Part shown: positions 17,790-26,720 of the stretch, in pieces
Layout: each line of letters opens with the position of its first letter
Numbering within the stretch: position 1 is the stretch's first letter
From: Devosia sp. LC5
GTDB taxonomy: Bacteria; Pseudomonadota; Alphaproteobacteria; Rhizobiales; Devosiaceae
DNA length: 64,000 nt
Direction: 5' to 3'
Assembly: GCF_000735585.1 (NCBI RefSeq)
Contig: NZ_JNNO01000007.1
Coordinates: 54,178-118,177 of the forward strand
The notes under the pieces: model-generated
Seen by the model: only the letters and a program-made list of their open reading frames with translations
Told to the model about the DNA's origin: nothing
The model's database searches: none
Translations under genes and position numbers: made by a program

Positions 17790-18992
17790 GTGCGCGCCAC
17801 CATCGAGGTCGCCGATATCTTCCGTGCTGCCGGTCCCGCTTACAGGGCCGCCCATGCCGGGCATCTGAGCCTGGAACAGCTCAAGGTCATGTCGGCGATC
17901 GAGACCTGTCGCACCGCCGCGCTTGGCGGTCACGTTGAAGCCTGTTCCGACTGCGGGCATCAGCGGATTGCCTACAACTCCTGTCGCAACCGGCACTGTC
18001 CCCGGTGCCAGGGTGCAGCAGCCCGCGCCTGGCTCGAAGCGCAAGAGGCCAATCTACTGCCGGTCGGTTACTTCCACGTCGTGTTCACGCTGCCCGCCGA
18101 GATCGCTGACATTGCCTTCCACAACAAGGCGCTGGTCTACGACCTGCTGTTCAAGGCAGCATCCGAGACCATGCTGACCATCGCAGCCGATCCAAAGCAC
18201 CTGGGCGCCCGCATCGGCATCACCGCCGTACTCCATACCTGGGGTTCGGCCATGACCCACCATCCGCACATCCACATGATCGTGCCCGGTGGTGGCATCA
18301 CCCCGGATGGGGGGTGGATCTCATCGCGACCAGCCTTCCTGCTGCCGGTCCGCGTGCTCGGCGTCCTGTTCCGCCGGTTGTTCCTGACCCGGCTGCTTGA
18401 ACTCCATGGTGCCGGAAAGCTCGCCTTCTTCGGCAGGATGGCAGGGCTCAGCGACCGCCAGACCTTCGTCCGCCACCTCGCGCCGGTCCGAAGAAAACGC
18501 TGGGTGGTCTATGCCAAAGCGCCCTTTGCCGGGCCTGAGGCGGTGCTCGCCTATCTCTCGCGCTACACCCACCGGGTCGCCATCTCGAACAGCCGCCTTA
18601 TCGCCTTCGACAGCAATGAGGTCACCTTCCGCTACAAGAACTATCGCTGCTCCGGCGCCGAAAGGCAGCGGGTCATGACCCTTGCCGCCAACGAGTTCAT
18701 CCGCCGCTTCCTGATCCACGTTCTGCCGCGCGGCTTCCACCGCATCAGGCACTACGGCCTGCTCGCCGGCTCCGCCCGCAAAGACTGCCTTGCTCAGGTC
18801 CGCGACATACTGGGGGGGGCGCCAGCGTCAGACGAACCGCCGGCCCCCGAGACCGCCCCAGACCCGCGCCCGCCTTGCCCCTGCTGCGGCGGCACCATGG
18901 TGATCATCGAGACCTTCGCTGCATGGTGCCAGCCGCGGGCCCCTCCAACCGCGAGACAACCAGTCCGGGAGACCCTTCATGACCCGGCATGA
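17790..18992 (+). CDS. IS91-family HUH transposase
   Basis: A 400-residue rolling-circle transposase starting at a GTG five bases after the recombinase stop. The N-terminal zinc-binding domain is complete (CSDCGHQ, then CRNRHCPRCQ). The metal-binding HUH motif is seen as HHPHIHMIVPGGG and the catalytic tyrosine region as LSRYTHRVAIS. A second CPCCGG cluster lies near the C-terminus. These proteins nick at the origin end and replicate one strand into the target. No frameshift is visible. Confidence 0.92.
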   Translation: MRATIEVADIFRAAGPAYRAAHAGHLSLEQLKVMSAIETCRTAALGGHVEACSDCGHQRIAYNSCRNRHCPRCQGAAARAWLEAQEANLLPVGYFHVVFTLPAEIADIAFHNKALVYDLLFKAASETMLTIAADPKHLGARIGITAVLHTWGSAMTHHPHIHMIVPGGGITPDGGWISSRPAFLLPVRVLGVLFRRLFLTRLLELHGAGKLAFFGRMAGLSDRQTFVRHLAPVRRKRWVVYAKAPFAGPEAVLAYLSRYTHRVAISNSRLIAFDSNEVTFRYKNYRCSGAERQRVMTLAANEFIRRFLIHVLPRGFHRIRHYGLLAGSARKDCLAQVRDILGGAPASDEPPAPETAPDPRPPCPCCGGTMVIIETFAAWCQPRAPPTARQPVRETLHDPA

Positions 18993-19586
18993 TCCGCTCG
19001 ATCAATCGGTCCCGCCACGTCGCCGGCCGACAGGATGGTTCGTGCCAGGCGCTCCAGCGACCATCGTCATGCACGCCAATCTCATCAACTCCGTCGTCGC
19101 TGAGCCTCAAATGCTGCCCGGACGACGTCCACCTGGCAAACTCGCCACGCCATATGCAGCAGTTTGCGGCCGGCACTTGACCGGGCCAAATCCGAAAACC
19201 CCATAGCGCAGCGTGTGCGGACCGCGGGTTCCTGCATGGGTGGCTTTGCGACGCCAAGAGGCATCCCAAACCCTTCACCATCTCGGTCACGCTGGTCATC
19301 GCTGCCCTCCGCCATAAGCTGACGTTAGATGCGAGCAGACTCGGCGGATTGGGTTTCTCCGCACCAATCAATGTGCGTCCCTCCTCTCTGGCCAAGGTCA
19401 TGAAAACGCTCGCCTAGGCGCTGAAATAGGACTGACGCGTCGGGACCTTTGCAGGAGCAAGCTCTGCAAATGCCCCAGGCGCCGCATGTTCGTTAATCGG
19501 CGCAGGGACCATGCTGATCCAAAAGCTAATTGCAGAGTCCGACCCCGTTATACTGTCAACCCCGACACCGCGTGACCTGCCTTTAG
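18993..19586. other. Right flank of the IS91-type element and unassigned DNA
   Basis: The first ~200 bp probably belong to the origin-type end of the IS91-like element. Further on, a short + strand frame near 19250-19420 (HPKPFTISVTLVIAALRHKL) looks vaguely like the C-terminus of a transposase, but it is too short to assign. No gene is supported in the remainder. Confidence 0.35.
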
Positions 19587-20753
19587 CTAGACAGCATATT
19601 TGGCGGTGATGTCTTCACGAACAGTAATGCCCAGCCCAGGCCGGTCAGGAACCTCCAGCGCGCCGTTGCTCAACACGAATTGCTCGACAAGCAAATCATC
19701 CCGCAGCGGATTATGCTTGCGGTCAAACTCGATGATGGGCTGGTTCAGCAGGGCTATTGGGTTGGCGGTGAACGGGAACGGGGGGATCGTCGCGATCGCC
19801 TGCAGGGCGGTAGCGACGGCGATTCCCGAGCCCCACACATGCGGGACCGTCGCCACGCCATGCGCGTTGGCTAGCGCGAGGATCTGGATGAAGGCCGTTA
19901 TGCCGCCGCACACCGCCAGATCGGGCTGGATGATGTCGACACAGCCTTCGGCGATGAAATCGCGGAAGCCATAGCGCGTGTATTCGCATTCGCCACCAGC
20001 GACCGGGATCGGGTTCTCGCGTCGCACCTTGCGATAGCCTTCGCGATCTTCCGCACCGACCGGCTCTTCGAAGAAGAGCACGTCGAGCTCTTCCATCTTG
20101 CGTCCCATGCGGATGGCCGCCGATGCGTTGTAGCCGTGATTGGCATCGACCATGATGCCGATATCGGGGCCGATAGCCTCCCGGATCACCCGCAGGCGGC
20201 GATAATCGTCCTTGAGCGACAGCAGGCCGATCTTGACCTTGAGCAATCCAAAGCCGGAATCGACATAGCCGGCGGCCTCGTCGCGCAGCCCGTCCAGCAA
20301 TGCCGGGACGTCCGAGAAGTCTTCGGGGTAATAGCACCCCGTCGCATAGGCGGTAATCCGTTTGCGGAAGGCTCCGCCCAGCATCTTCCACACCGGCAGG
20401 CCAGCGGCCTGGCCGGCTATATCCCAGAGCGCTATATCAATCGCCGAGAGTGCCTCAATATAGGTGCCCTTCTGGCCGAAATCACGCGAGTAGGCGTAAA
20501 GCTCCTCCCAGATACGGACCGGCTCAGTCGGATCGCGACCGATAAGCCTGGGGGCGAAGACATGGTCGACACAGGCCGCAACCGGCTCTGCGGGCCCATA
20601 TTGTCCGCCTTCGCCCCAGCCGATGAGCCCAGTATCGGTTTCCACCCGAACCAGATAGCTGTTCCGTTCGGGAAACCGTGCCTGAGAAGAATAAAAGGTC
20701 TTGTCGCCCAATGGAACGCGCAGCTGAAAGGACGTGATCGATTTAATCTTCAT
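19587..20753 (-). CDS. Mandelate racemase/muconate lactonizing enzyme family protein
   Basis: A 388-residue enolase-superfamily enzyme. The active site is complete for the mandelate-racemase subgroup: K172-V-K174, metal ligands D203, E229 and E255, and the general-acid dyad D278 with H305. Members abstract the proton next to a carboxylate and mostly dehydrate sugar acids. It is the last gene of the GntR-ABC operon, after an RpiB-type isomerase, which points to catabolism of a sugar acid or polyol-derived acid. The exact substrate cannot be read. No signal peptide, so cytoplasmic. Confidence 0.9.
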   Translation of the reverse strand: MKIKSITSFQLRVPLGDKTFYSSQARFPERNSYLVRVETDTGLIGWGEGGQYGPAEPVAACVDHVFAPRLIGRDPTEPVRIWEELYAYSRDFGQKGTYIEALSAIDIALWDIAGQAAGLPVWKMLGGAFRKRITAYATGCYYPEDFSDVPALLDGLRDEAAGYVDSGFGLLKVKIGLLSLKDDYRRLRVIREAIGPDIGIMVDANHGYNASAAIRMGRKMEELDVLFFEEPVGAEDREGYRKVRRENPIPVAGGECEYTRYGFRDFIAEGCVDIIQPDLAVCGGITAFIQILALANAHGVATVPHVWGSGIAVATALQAIATIPPFPFTANPIALLNQPIIEFDRKHNPLRDDLLVEQFVLSNGALEVPDRPGLGITVREDITAKYAV

Positions 20754-20807
20754 TAAAATTGCTTCTCAAATAGGCAGTGGCTCAGCGTGACTATTCGCTG
20801 GGTGACG

Positions 20808-21251
20808 CTAGTGCGTTTCAAATTCACTCAGTTTTTGCAGACGCCGTACATGGTCTTCGCAGTCGTCATATTGGGCGTCGAGGAAGGCGTTGATCAGGTC
20901 GATGGCCAGCCATTCGCCGACGATCTTGGCCCCGATGCACAAGATGTTTACGTCATCATGCTCCACACATTGGTGAGCCGAATGGACATCGTGTCCGACT
21001 GCTGCCCGAATGCCGGTAAATTTGTTGGCCGCAATCGAGGCCCCCACGCCGGTGCCGCAAACCAGAATGCCGCGCTTTTCCGTCGATGCTTGGACGCCCT
21101 GGCACACCAGCTTGGCAATATCGGGAAAGTCGCAGCTCTCATTGGTATATGAGCCGACATCTTCCAGCGTGTGCCCAGCCGCGATGAGAAGGGGCATGAG
21201 CTTGATTTTTAGATCAAATCCGGCGTGATCCGAGCCGATAATGATGTTCAT
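20808..21251 (-). CDS. rpiB: RpiB/LacA/LacB-family sugar-phosphate isomerase
   Basis: A 147-residue protein with the family start MNIIIGSDHAGFDLK and the phosphate/active-site loop ILVCGTGVGASIAANK, including the catalytic cysteine. It interconverts aldose and ketose phosphates, classically ribose 5-phosphate and ribulose 5-phosphate; several catabolic paralogues act on tetrose or allose phosphates. It lies between the ABC binding-protein gene and the dehydratase gene on the same strand, so a dedicated catabolic role is more likely than a housekeeping one. Confidence 0.88.
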   Translation of the reverse strand: MNIIIGSDHAGFDLKIKLMPLLIAAGHTLEDVGSYTNESCDFPDIAKLVCQGVQASTEKRGILVCGTGVGASIAANKFTGIRAAVGHDVHSAHQCVEHDDVNILCIGAKIVGEWLAIDLINAFLDAQYDDCEDHVRRLQKLSEFETH

Positions 21252-21301
21252 ATTACCTCACAAAAAGGAGACGGCGAATGGCTCCGCCGTCTCGCCGTCA
21301 A

Positions 21302-22099
21302 CTACTCAAACAGACGTGCCGGCAGATCGACGCCGTGGTACTTCTTGTAGATGGCGGGGAGCTTGCCATTCTTGAGATTCTCGGTGACCCACTGGTCGAC
21401 CTTGTCCTTCAAATCGGTTTCGCCCTTGCGGATGCCGACGGCCAGATCTGTCGAAACGATGTCCAGCTTGGGCTCGAACGCCAGCTCGGTGTTGCGATCC
21501 GAAATCTGCTTGACGATCGTGGACGAGGTGCAGACGATTTCAGCCTGACCCGATACGGCGGCCGTCACCAGGGTGGCATCATCGTCATAACGGACGATGG
21601 TGAAACCGCGCTCTTCGGCCATTGGGGTGAGAGCGGTGTCCTGCGTGGTGCCGCGCGTCACGGTGATTGCCTTGCCGCGCACGTCTTCCCAAGTCGAGAT
21701 ATTGGCGGCCTTGGGCGCGCCAAGCACGGTCATCTGGGCGGCGTAGGGCTTGGAGAAGTCGATGACCAGCTTGCGATCCTCGGTGATCGACAGGGTCGAG
21801 ATAATGATGTCGGCCTTGTTGGTCTGCAGGTTGGGGATGCGGGTCGGGCCGGTGGTGTTGACGATTTCTAGCTCGACACCCCAATCGTCAGCCAGCAGCT
21901 GCGCGGTTTCGACGTCTGAGCCGTAGGGCTTGAGATTGCCGTCGATCATGCCCGAAGGCGGAATGGCCAGGTCGAGTGCGACCAGAACCTTGCCGCGAGC
22001 GATAATGTCTTCATAGGTTCCGGCAAATGCAAATGTGGTCGACACCGAAAGTGCACCAGCAGCCAGAGCCGTCGAGATCAGAAATTTACGACGATCCAT
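21302..22099 (-). CDS. ABC transporter substrate-binding protein (polar amino acid type)
   Basis: A 265-residue periplasmic protein. The ATG at 22099 is chosen because AAGGAGGACTATACT precedes it. The leader MDRRKFLISTALAAG carries a twin-arginine-like pattern, and AFAG marks the cleavage site. The mature protein has the family-3 binding-protein pattern: GKVLVALDLAIPPSGM, then KADIIISTLSITEDRK and FSKPYAAQMTVL. Despite the amino-acid-type family, the operon contents (isomerase, sugar-acid dehydratase) suggest that the ligand may be another small anion. Confidence 0.9.
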   Translation of the reverse strand: MDRRKFLISTALAAGALSVSTTFAFAGTYEDIIARGKVLVALDLAIPPSGMIDGNLKPYGSDVETAQLLADDWGVELEIVNTTGPTRIPNLQTNKADIIISTLSITEDRKLVIDFSKPYAAQMTVLGAPKAANISTWEDVRGKAITVTRGTTQDTALTPMAEERGFTIVRYDDDATLVTAAVSGQAEIVCTSSTIVKQISDRNTELAFEPKLDIVSTDLAVGIRKGETDLKDKVDQWVTENLKNGKLPAIYKKYHGVDLPARLFE

Positions 22100-22112
22100 A
22101 GTATAGTCCTCC

Positions 22113-22844
22113 TTATAGATTGCTACCAACAAATTGAACAAGCTCGGGCGTGCCGGGATTGCTCAAGATTTCTGAAGTTCCCTGCTCATGCACCACGCCT
22201 TGGTGCATGAAAATCACCTTGCCTGAGACGCGGCGGGCAAAGTTCATTTCGTGCGTGACCAGGATCATGGTCATGCCGGACCCGGCCAAACGCTCAATCA
22301 CGCGCAGAACCTCTTCCTTGAGTTCCGGGTCGAGCGCCGAGGTGACCTCGTCAAACAGCATCACCGTGGGTTCCATCGCCAGCGAACGGGCAATCGCCAC
22401 ACGTTGCTGCTGACCGCCCGAAAGCTGCTCGGGGTAGTGGTCACGCTTGTCGAGCAATCCCACCTCGCCCAGCACCTTGAGTGCCAGTTCGCGCGTCTCG
22501 GTAGGCGAAAGGCGCTTGGCCAGCTTGGGGGCCAGCTCAATATTGCCGAGCACGGTCAAATGCGGAAAAAGATTGTAGCTTTGAAAGACTATGCCGACCT
22601 TCTTGCGCAGCGCACGCAGGTCCAGCGTCTCGTCGGCAAGATTGAAGCCGTCGACGGCAATCTCTCCGCTTTGAAAAGCTTCGAGACCATTGATGCAGCG
22701 CAGGGCCGTGCTTTTGCCCGAGCCACTTTTGCCTATGATCGAAACGACTTGGCCTTTGGCGACATCGAAGGTCACGCCCCGCAGGACCGATACCTCGCCA
22801 AAGGATTTCCAGACGTCCTTGAGCCCTACGATCACGTCACTCAT
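22113..22844 (-). CDS. ABC transporter ATP-binding protein (polar amino acid type)
   Basis: A 243-residue ATPase starting [18 protein letters not shown] at 22844, with GGAGG eight bases upstream. A longer in-frame start exists but has no such site. Walker A is [12 protein letters not shown], the Q-loop is [12 protein letters not shown], the signature [16 protein letters not shown], Walker B is [15 protein letters not shown] and the H-loop is LVTHEM. It couples ATP hydrolysis to import through the two adjacent permeases and sits 13 bases ahead of the binding-protein start. Confidence 0.94.
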   Translation of the reverse strand: MSDVIVGLKDVWKSFGEVSVLRGVTFDVAKGQVVSIIGKSGSGKSTALRCINGLEAFQSGEIAVDGFNLADETLDLRALRKKVGIVFQSYNLFPHLTVLGNIELAPKLAKRLSPTETRELALKVLGEVGLLDKRDHYPEQLSGGQQQRVAIARSLAMEPTVMLFDEVTSALDPELKEEVLRVIERLAGSGMTMILVTHEMNFARRVSGKVIFMHQGVVHEQGTSEILSNPGTPELVQFVGSNL

Positions 22845-22881
22845 AGAGGCTACCTCCAAATTCTCTAAACAAACCGGCGCT

Positions 22882-23532
22882 CTAGCGGGCCGAGATCGCA
22901 AATTTCTTTTCAAGAACCCGGCTGAACCGGGACAACGGGAAGCACATCGCAAAATACAGGCATGCAACGATCGTGTAGATCAGGAACGGCTGGAACGTTG
23001 AGTTGTTGACGATTTGGCCCGAGCGCGTGAGCTCGATAAAACTGATTGCCGACACCAAGGACGTATTCTTGACGACCTGCACGATGAACCCGACAGTTGG
23101 TGGGGTCGCCAGCCGGATGGATTGCGGCATGATGATGTGAAGCAGCACCTGCATGCGGGTGAGGGCTAGGCATTCGCCTGCCTCCCATTGCGCCTTGCGC
23201 ACCGCCTCGAGCGAGCCACGCCAGATTTCGCCCAGAAAAGCGCTGACATAGACCGACAGGCCAAAGGTGGCGGCGGCTAGCGGCTCGATATTGAAGCCAA
23301 GGGCAGGCAGGCCGAAATAGGTCAGGAACAGGATGACCAGCAGCGGCACGCCCTGAATCAGCGTGATGTAAAGCGCCGCAATGTTGCGGATGAAGCGATG
23401 GCGGGAAATGCCGGCCAATGCAAGGATCGCGCCGCCAATACCGCCACCCAGCGTCGCGAGAACCGACAGGATGACGGTCCACATGGCGCCGGTCAGGATG
23501 AATTGCAGATGCATCAGATTGAAGGAGGTCAT
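22882..23532 (-). CDS. ABC transporter permease (HisM/GltK type)
   Basis: A 216-residue inner-membrane permease with about five hydrophobic segments. The EAA-type cytoplasmic loop is seen as [24 protein letters not shown], the ATPase contact motif of polar amino acid transporters. I use the ATG at 23532 ([10 protein letters not shown]), because the upstream in-frame codons belong to the overlapping end of the previous permease gene. It pairs with the neighbouring permease to form the heterodimeric channel. Confidence 0.9.
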   Translation of the reverse strand: MTSFNLMHLQFILTGAMWTVILSVLATLGGGIGGAILALAGISRHRFIRNIAALYITLIQGVPLLVILFLTYFGLPALGFNIEPLAAATFGLSVYVSAFLGEIWRGSLEAVRKAQWEAGECLALTRMQVLLHIIMPQSIRLATPPTVGFIVQVVKNTSLVSAISFIELTRSGQIVNNSTFQPFLIYTIVACLYFAMCFPLSRFSRVLEKKFAISAR

Positions 23533-23539
23533 CACGCGC

Positions 23540-24217
23540 TCACAAAGAGGTGCCGAGGCGACGGCGGCGCGGGAATGCAACCTGACCAAACGCCCAGAAC
23601 AGGCCGCGGAACAGCAGGGAGAGGATAAGATAGAGCACGGCCAGAACGATGTAGGTTTCAAACGGCCGGAAGGTTTCTGACTGGATGAAATTGCCGGCAG
23701 CCATCAGTTCCTCAGCCGAGATCTGCGAGGTGATGGAGGACGACAGCATCATCAGCACGAACTGGCTGGACAACGAGCGATAGACCCGCTCGATGGCCGG
23801 AGGCAGCATGACGCGGGAGAACACCTGCCAGGGAGATAGTGCGAGTGATTTGGCAGCCTCAATCTGCGACTTGGCAATGGAATCCAGCCCCGCGCGCATG
23901 ATCTCGGCGGTATAGGCGGCGTTGTTGATCGTCATCGCCAAGATGACCACAAAGAAGACAGGAAATTTCAGCCCAACGCTCGACAGGCCGAAATACACAA
24001 CCAGCAACTGCACCAGCAGCGGGGTGTTGCGGATCGCTTCGACATAACCCTGGCAGACCAGGCTCAGCAGCCTGGTCTTGGAACGAGACCCAACAGCAAT
24101 TAGCGTTCCAGCCACGAAGCCGGTCACTATGGCGGTCAGCGAAAACTGCAAGGTGAGCAGTAGGCCATCGATCAGAAAACCGGACCGCGCAAAGACCGGC
24201 CCAAAATCAATATTCAT
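23540..24217 (-). CDS. ABC transporter permease (polar amino acid type)
   Basis: A 225-residue permease starting MNIDFGPVFARSG, with AGGA upstream of the ATG at 24217; an ATG ten codons further upstream has no clear site. The EAA loop reads AEIMRAGLDSIAKSQIEAAKSLAL, again of the amino-acid-permease type. It is the first of the two permeases of the importer. Its stop lies seven bases before the start of the second one, which indicates one transcript. Confidence 0.9.
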   Translation of the reverse strand: MNIDFGPVFARSGFLIDGLLLTLQFSLTAIVTGFVAGTLIAVGSRSKTRLLSLVCQGYVEAIRNTPLLVQLLVVYFGLSSVGLKFPVFFVVILAMTINNAAYTAEIMRAGLDSIAKSQIEAAKSLALSPWQVFSRVMLPPAIERVYRSLSSQFVLMMLSSSITSQISAEELMAAGNFIQSETFRPFETYIVLAVLYLILSLLFRGLFWAFGQVAFPRRRRLGTSL

Positions 24218-24269
24218 GTCCGCATCCTGCAAAAACGCAAAGAGCATCCAGCAATGCTGGCGATTGAAT

Positions 24270-24932
24270 CTATTTCGACGCTGAAACGCCCATGTAGGTC
24301 GTGATGCGGGCCCGGGTGGCTAGCAGGTGCTGACGCATGGCTTCCGCTGCGGCGGCAATGTCGCGACGCAGCAAGGCATCGCAGACCTTGAGATGCTCTT
24401 CGACGGTGTTTGGAAGGGAGTCGGGCATGTTGCGCAGCGCATAGCCGGACGACCATTCGATATAGCCAACGATGCTGGAGATCATGCTCTTGAAAATGCG
24501 GTTCGGGCAGTGCTTGGTCACGGTGAGGTGAAGCGCCATATCCATGGCCCTAAACGCCTCCGACGCGCTGCCGCCCTCGATGGTGAACAGCGAGCGATAG
24601 TTTTCCTGCAGCTTTTTGATCTGGGCTTCCGAAATATGCGGCGCCGCCAGCTCGACCATGACCGGCTCGATGGCGAGACGGAAGTCATAGGCTTCGAGGA
24701 TTTCTTCCAGCTCGACCTGCCGCACAAAGACGCCGCGTCGCGGCACGACCTGCACATAGCCTTCACGCTCGAGCAGCTTGGTCGCATCGCGAACCGGGGA
24801 GATGCTGACGCCCAGCTCTTCCCGCAGCGCCACCAGATTGAGGGGAGTGCCCGGCAGCAACTGGCCGCGGTGGATCTTGTCCCGTAACTGGTCAGCGATT
24901 TGCTGTGAAATCAGTTTTTGCTTGGCGCTCAA
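24270..24932 (-). CDS. GntR-family (FCD domain) transcriptional regulator
   Basis: A 220-residue regulator. I favour the TTG at 24932, because GGGAG stands seven bases upstream; an in-frame ATG at 24962 has no visible site. The N-terminal winged helix is of the GntR type (ISQQIADQLRDKIHRGQLLPG, then VALREELGVSISPVRDATKLLEREGYV). The C-terminal FCD ligand-binding domain carries the metal-site histidines in ALHLTVTKHC and EEHLKVCDALLRRD. It heads the ABC transporter operon and probably responds to the imported acid by leaving the palindromes at 24985-25010. Confidence 0.9.
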   Translation of the reverse strand: MSAKQKLISQQIADQLRDKIHRGQLLPGTPLNLVALREELGVSISPVRDATKLLEREGYVQVVPRRGVFVRQVELEEILEAYDFRLAIEPVMVELAAPHISEAQIKKLQENYRSLFTIEGGSASEAFRAMDMALHLTVTKHCPNRIFKSMISSIVGYIEWSSGYALRNMPDSLPNTVEEHLKVCDALLRRDIAAAAEAMRQHLLATRARITTYMGVSASK

Positions 24933-24984
24933 TTCACGTCTCCCTTGGCGACAAAAAGCCATAAGCGAGACGTCGCGTCAAGTG

Positions 24985-25010
24985 GTGATGCATCACAGTA
25001 ATGCATTACT
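24985..25010. promoter_or_regulatory. Tandem palindromes, probable GntR-type operator pair
   Basis: Two perfect palindromes of the form GTRATGCATYAC follow each other: GTGATGCATCAC at 24985-24996 and GTAATGCATTAC at 24998-25009 (14 bp when flanked by A and T). Their centres are 13 bp apart. They lie between the GntR-type regulator gene and the divergent ketopantoate-reductase-like gene, where an autoregulatory operator is expected. Confidence 0.75.
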
Positions 25011-25109
25011 ACTTGTGGGAATCGCGCGTTTCGATTATCAAGGGAGCGAAAAGTCCCGGCAAGGCTACCTAGCAAGGCTGCGCTACCGGACCATCGGGAG
25101 AGATCGGGC

Positions 25110-26045
25110 ATGCGGTGCATCGTGTTTGGAGCCGGCGCTGTAGGCGGGCTCATTGCCGCAGCGCTAGCGCCTCATTTCGAGACGGCATTGGTCGCCAGGG
25201 GCGCGCAACGCGACGCCATAAGTCAGCACGGCTTAAGGATCGTTGGGCTCGACGGCACGCTGTCTACCCATCGCCTAGAAACGTCGGCTGAATCCGGTCA
25301 GATGGCGCCTGCCGACATCGTCTTCGTCACCGCCAAAAGCCATGCCGTTGCCGCGGCGGCCGATGCCATCGCGCGCTCGCGCAAGCCCAACGGCATGGTA
25401 ATTTTCGTCCAGAATGGTGTACCATGGTGGTACTTGCTCCAGCTGGCGCCTGAATCTCTCCCGCCCTCGCATCAGGCACTGGTGCGTCATTTCCCCGGTT
25501 GCGCTGCCGGAATCGCCTATTTCGGCGGAACCGTCACCGCCCCCGGAACGGTCCAACATACTGGCTCGGGTAAATTATTACTGGGGGCGGCGCTCGGTCC
25601 CGCCGACCCACGGCTGGCGCTTATCTGCAAGCAGCTCGACGCTGGGCCAATCCCCGTCGAAATTGCGCCCGACCTACCTTTGGCGCTTTGGAATAAACTG
25701 GCCGTCAATGCCGCGCTTAATGGCATCGCGGCACTCACCAAGGCGCCGATCGCCGACATTCTGGCCGCGCCCCATTTGCGTTCGCTGCTCTTGGGTATCG
25801 TCGCTGAGATCGCGCAGTTGGGCGCAAGCTTGGGCCATGCGGTCGATTTTGATCTGCAGCGTCAAGCCGCACTCATCGGCTCGAACCAGAAGTCATCGAC
25901 CTTGCAAGACATGGAAGCCGGTCGTCCCATCGAATACGATGCGTTGTTTGCCTGGCCCCAGGCGATCGCCGAGCGGACCGATGTGCCGATGCCAATGCTG
26001 CAACTGGTTGCCGCGATGGTGCTGCAGCGCGCCAAATATGGATGA
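25110..26045 (+). CDS. Ketopantoate reductase family (PanE/ApbA-like) protein
   Basis: A 311-residue NAD(P)H-dependent reductase. The N-terminal Rossmann fold has GAGAVGG at 8-14. The catalytic lysine and asparagine lie in WNKLAVNAALN, and the C-terminal family signature appears as SSTLQDMEAGRPIEYDAL. Classical PanE reduces 2-oxopantoate; many paralogues in catabolic operons act on other 2-oxo acids. It is divergent from the GntR operon and probably co-controlled, which fits reduction or oxidation of a dehydrated sugar acid rather than pantothenate synthesis. Confidence 0.87.
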   Translation: MRCIVFGAGAVGGLIAAALAPHFETALVARGAQRDAISQHGLRIVGLDGTLSTHRLETSAESGQMAPADIVFVTAKSHAVAAAADAIARSRKPNGMVIFVQNGVPWWYLLQLAPESLPPSHQALVRHFPGCAAGIAYFGGTVTAPGTVQHTGSGKLLLGAALGPADPRLALICKQLDAGPIPVEIAPDLPLALWNKLAVNAALNGIAALTKAPIADILAAPHLRSLLLGIVAEIAQLGASLGHAVDFDLQRQAALIGSNQKSSTLQDMEAGRPIEYDALFAWPQAIAERTDVPMPMLQLVAAMVLQRAKYG

Positions 26046-26085
26046 ACGCAATGGAATCGCCGCGCCTTGGCTGGCTGTTGATTGC

Positions 26086-26134
26086 CACCGAGATCTGACC
26101 CTCTGAGGGCATAAGTTTTCACTGAGATTTGACC
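26086..26134. repeat. Pair of direct repeats, possible IS21-type end remnant
   Basis: The 15-mers CACCGAGATCTGACC (26086-26100) and CACTGAGATTTGACC (26120-26134) differ at two positions and are 34 bp apart. Multiple short direct repeats of this sort occur at IS21-family ends. No istA or istB gene is present here, so it is at most a remnant marking the junction into the plasmid core. Confidence 0.4.
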
Positions 26135-26211
26135 CATGTTTTGATCGCCCCCTGGCTGTTGGTCGGGGGGCTTCGCCACGCATGGCCTAGTGGCGGGGGG
26201 AGGCAAAGGGC

Positions 26212-26625
26212 GTGTCCGAGCCTGGACTGGTCCTGACCCCGCCCACCGAGCCCACATCGCTCGATGACGGTTATTTGGGACTGAGCGAGGTCATGGATCT
26301 GGAGCTATCGGCCGAACTCGTCATCCTGTCGGCCTGCAACACGGCGGCTGGCGATGGCCGCAGCAACGCCTCCGGACTGTCCGGGCTGGCCCGTGGCTTC
26401 CTCAACGCCGGCGCCGGTGCTGTTGCAGTGACCCACTGGTCCATCCCCTCTGAGGCAACGCTGTCGCTCAACGTTCGCTGGTTCAGTGCGAAATCGACGT
26501 CACCGGAACTTGATTGGGCTGCGGCGTTGCGCGAAGCGGTAACTGCGATGATCGAGGTGGAAGGTCCGGCTACCTTCGCCCACCCCGCCAATTGGGGTGC
26601 TTTTGAAGTGTTCGGCGCCATGTGA
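26212..26625 (+). pseudogene. CHAT-domain caspase-like protease, C-terminal fragment
   Basis: A 137-codon frame from a GTG behind a strong GGGGAGGCAAAGGGC site. It contains the CHAT signature LVILSACNTAAGDGR with the catalytic cysteine, then LARGFLNAGAGAVAVTHWSI and the C-terminal FAHPANWGAFEVFG. The catalytic histidine segment and everything before it are missing, so it is the last third of a longer CHAT protein (usually fused to TPR repeats). The start looks good but the protein should be inactive. Confidence 0.75.
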
Positions 26626-26720
26626 TCCATATCGATTCAGCCGGCAGAAATTAGGTGCGTACGCTCTTGCGCAGGGAGGGAATCCCCATCGTTATAGTGT
26701 TTGGATACTCAGCCGGAATT

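Larger units (their letters stand above)
16650..19210 (+). mobile_element. IS91-family element with an accessory tyrosine recombinase
   Basis: Two adjacent genes, a tyrosine recombinase and an HUH-type IS91 transposase five bases apart, form a known subgroup of IS91-like rolling-circle elements. The ends are not defined by inverted repeats. The outer limits given are approximate: the palindrome at 16704-16720 on the left, and about 19210 on the right, where the composition changes. Both genes look intact. Confidence 0.7.

Noticed and set aside
19250..19430. Possible IS110-like transposase C-terminus (HPKPFTISVTLVIAALRHKL)
   Set aside because: Too short and too unlike the family to support; left as unassigned DNA.
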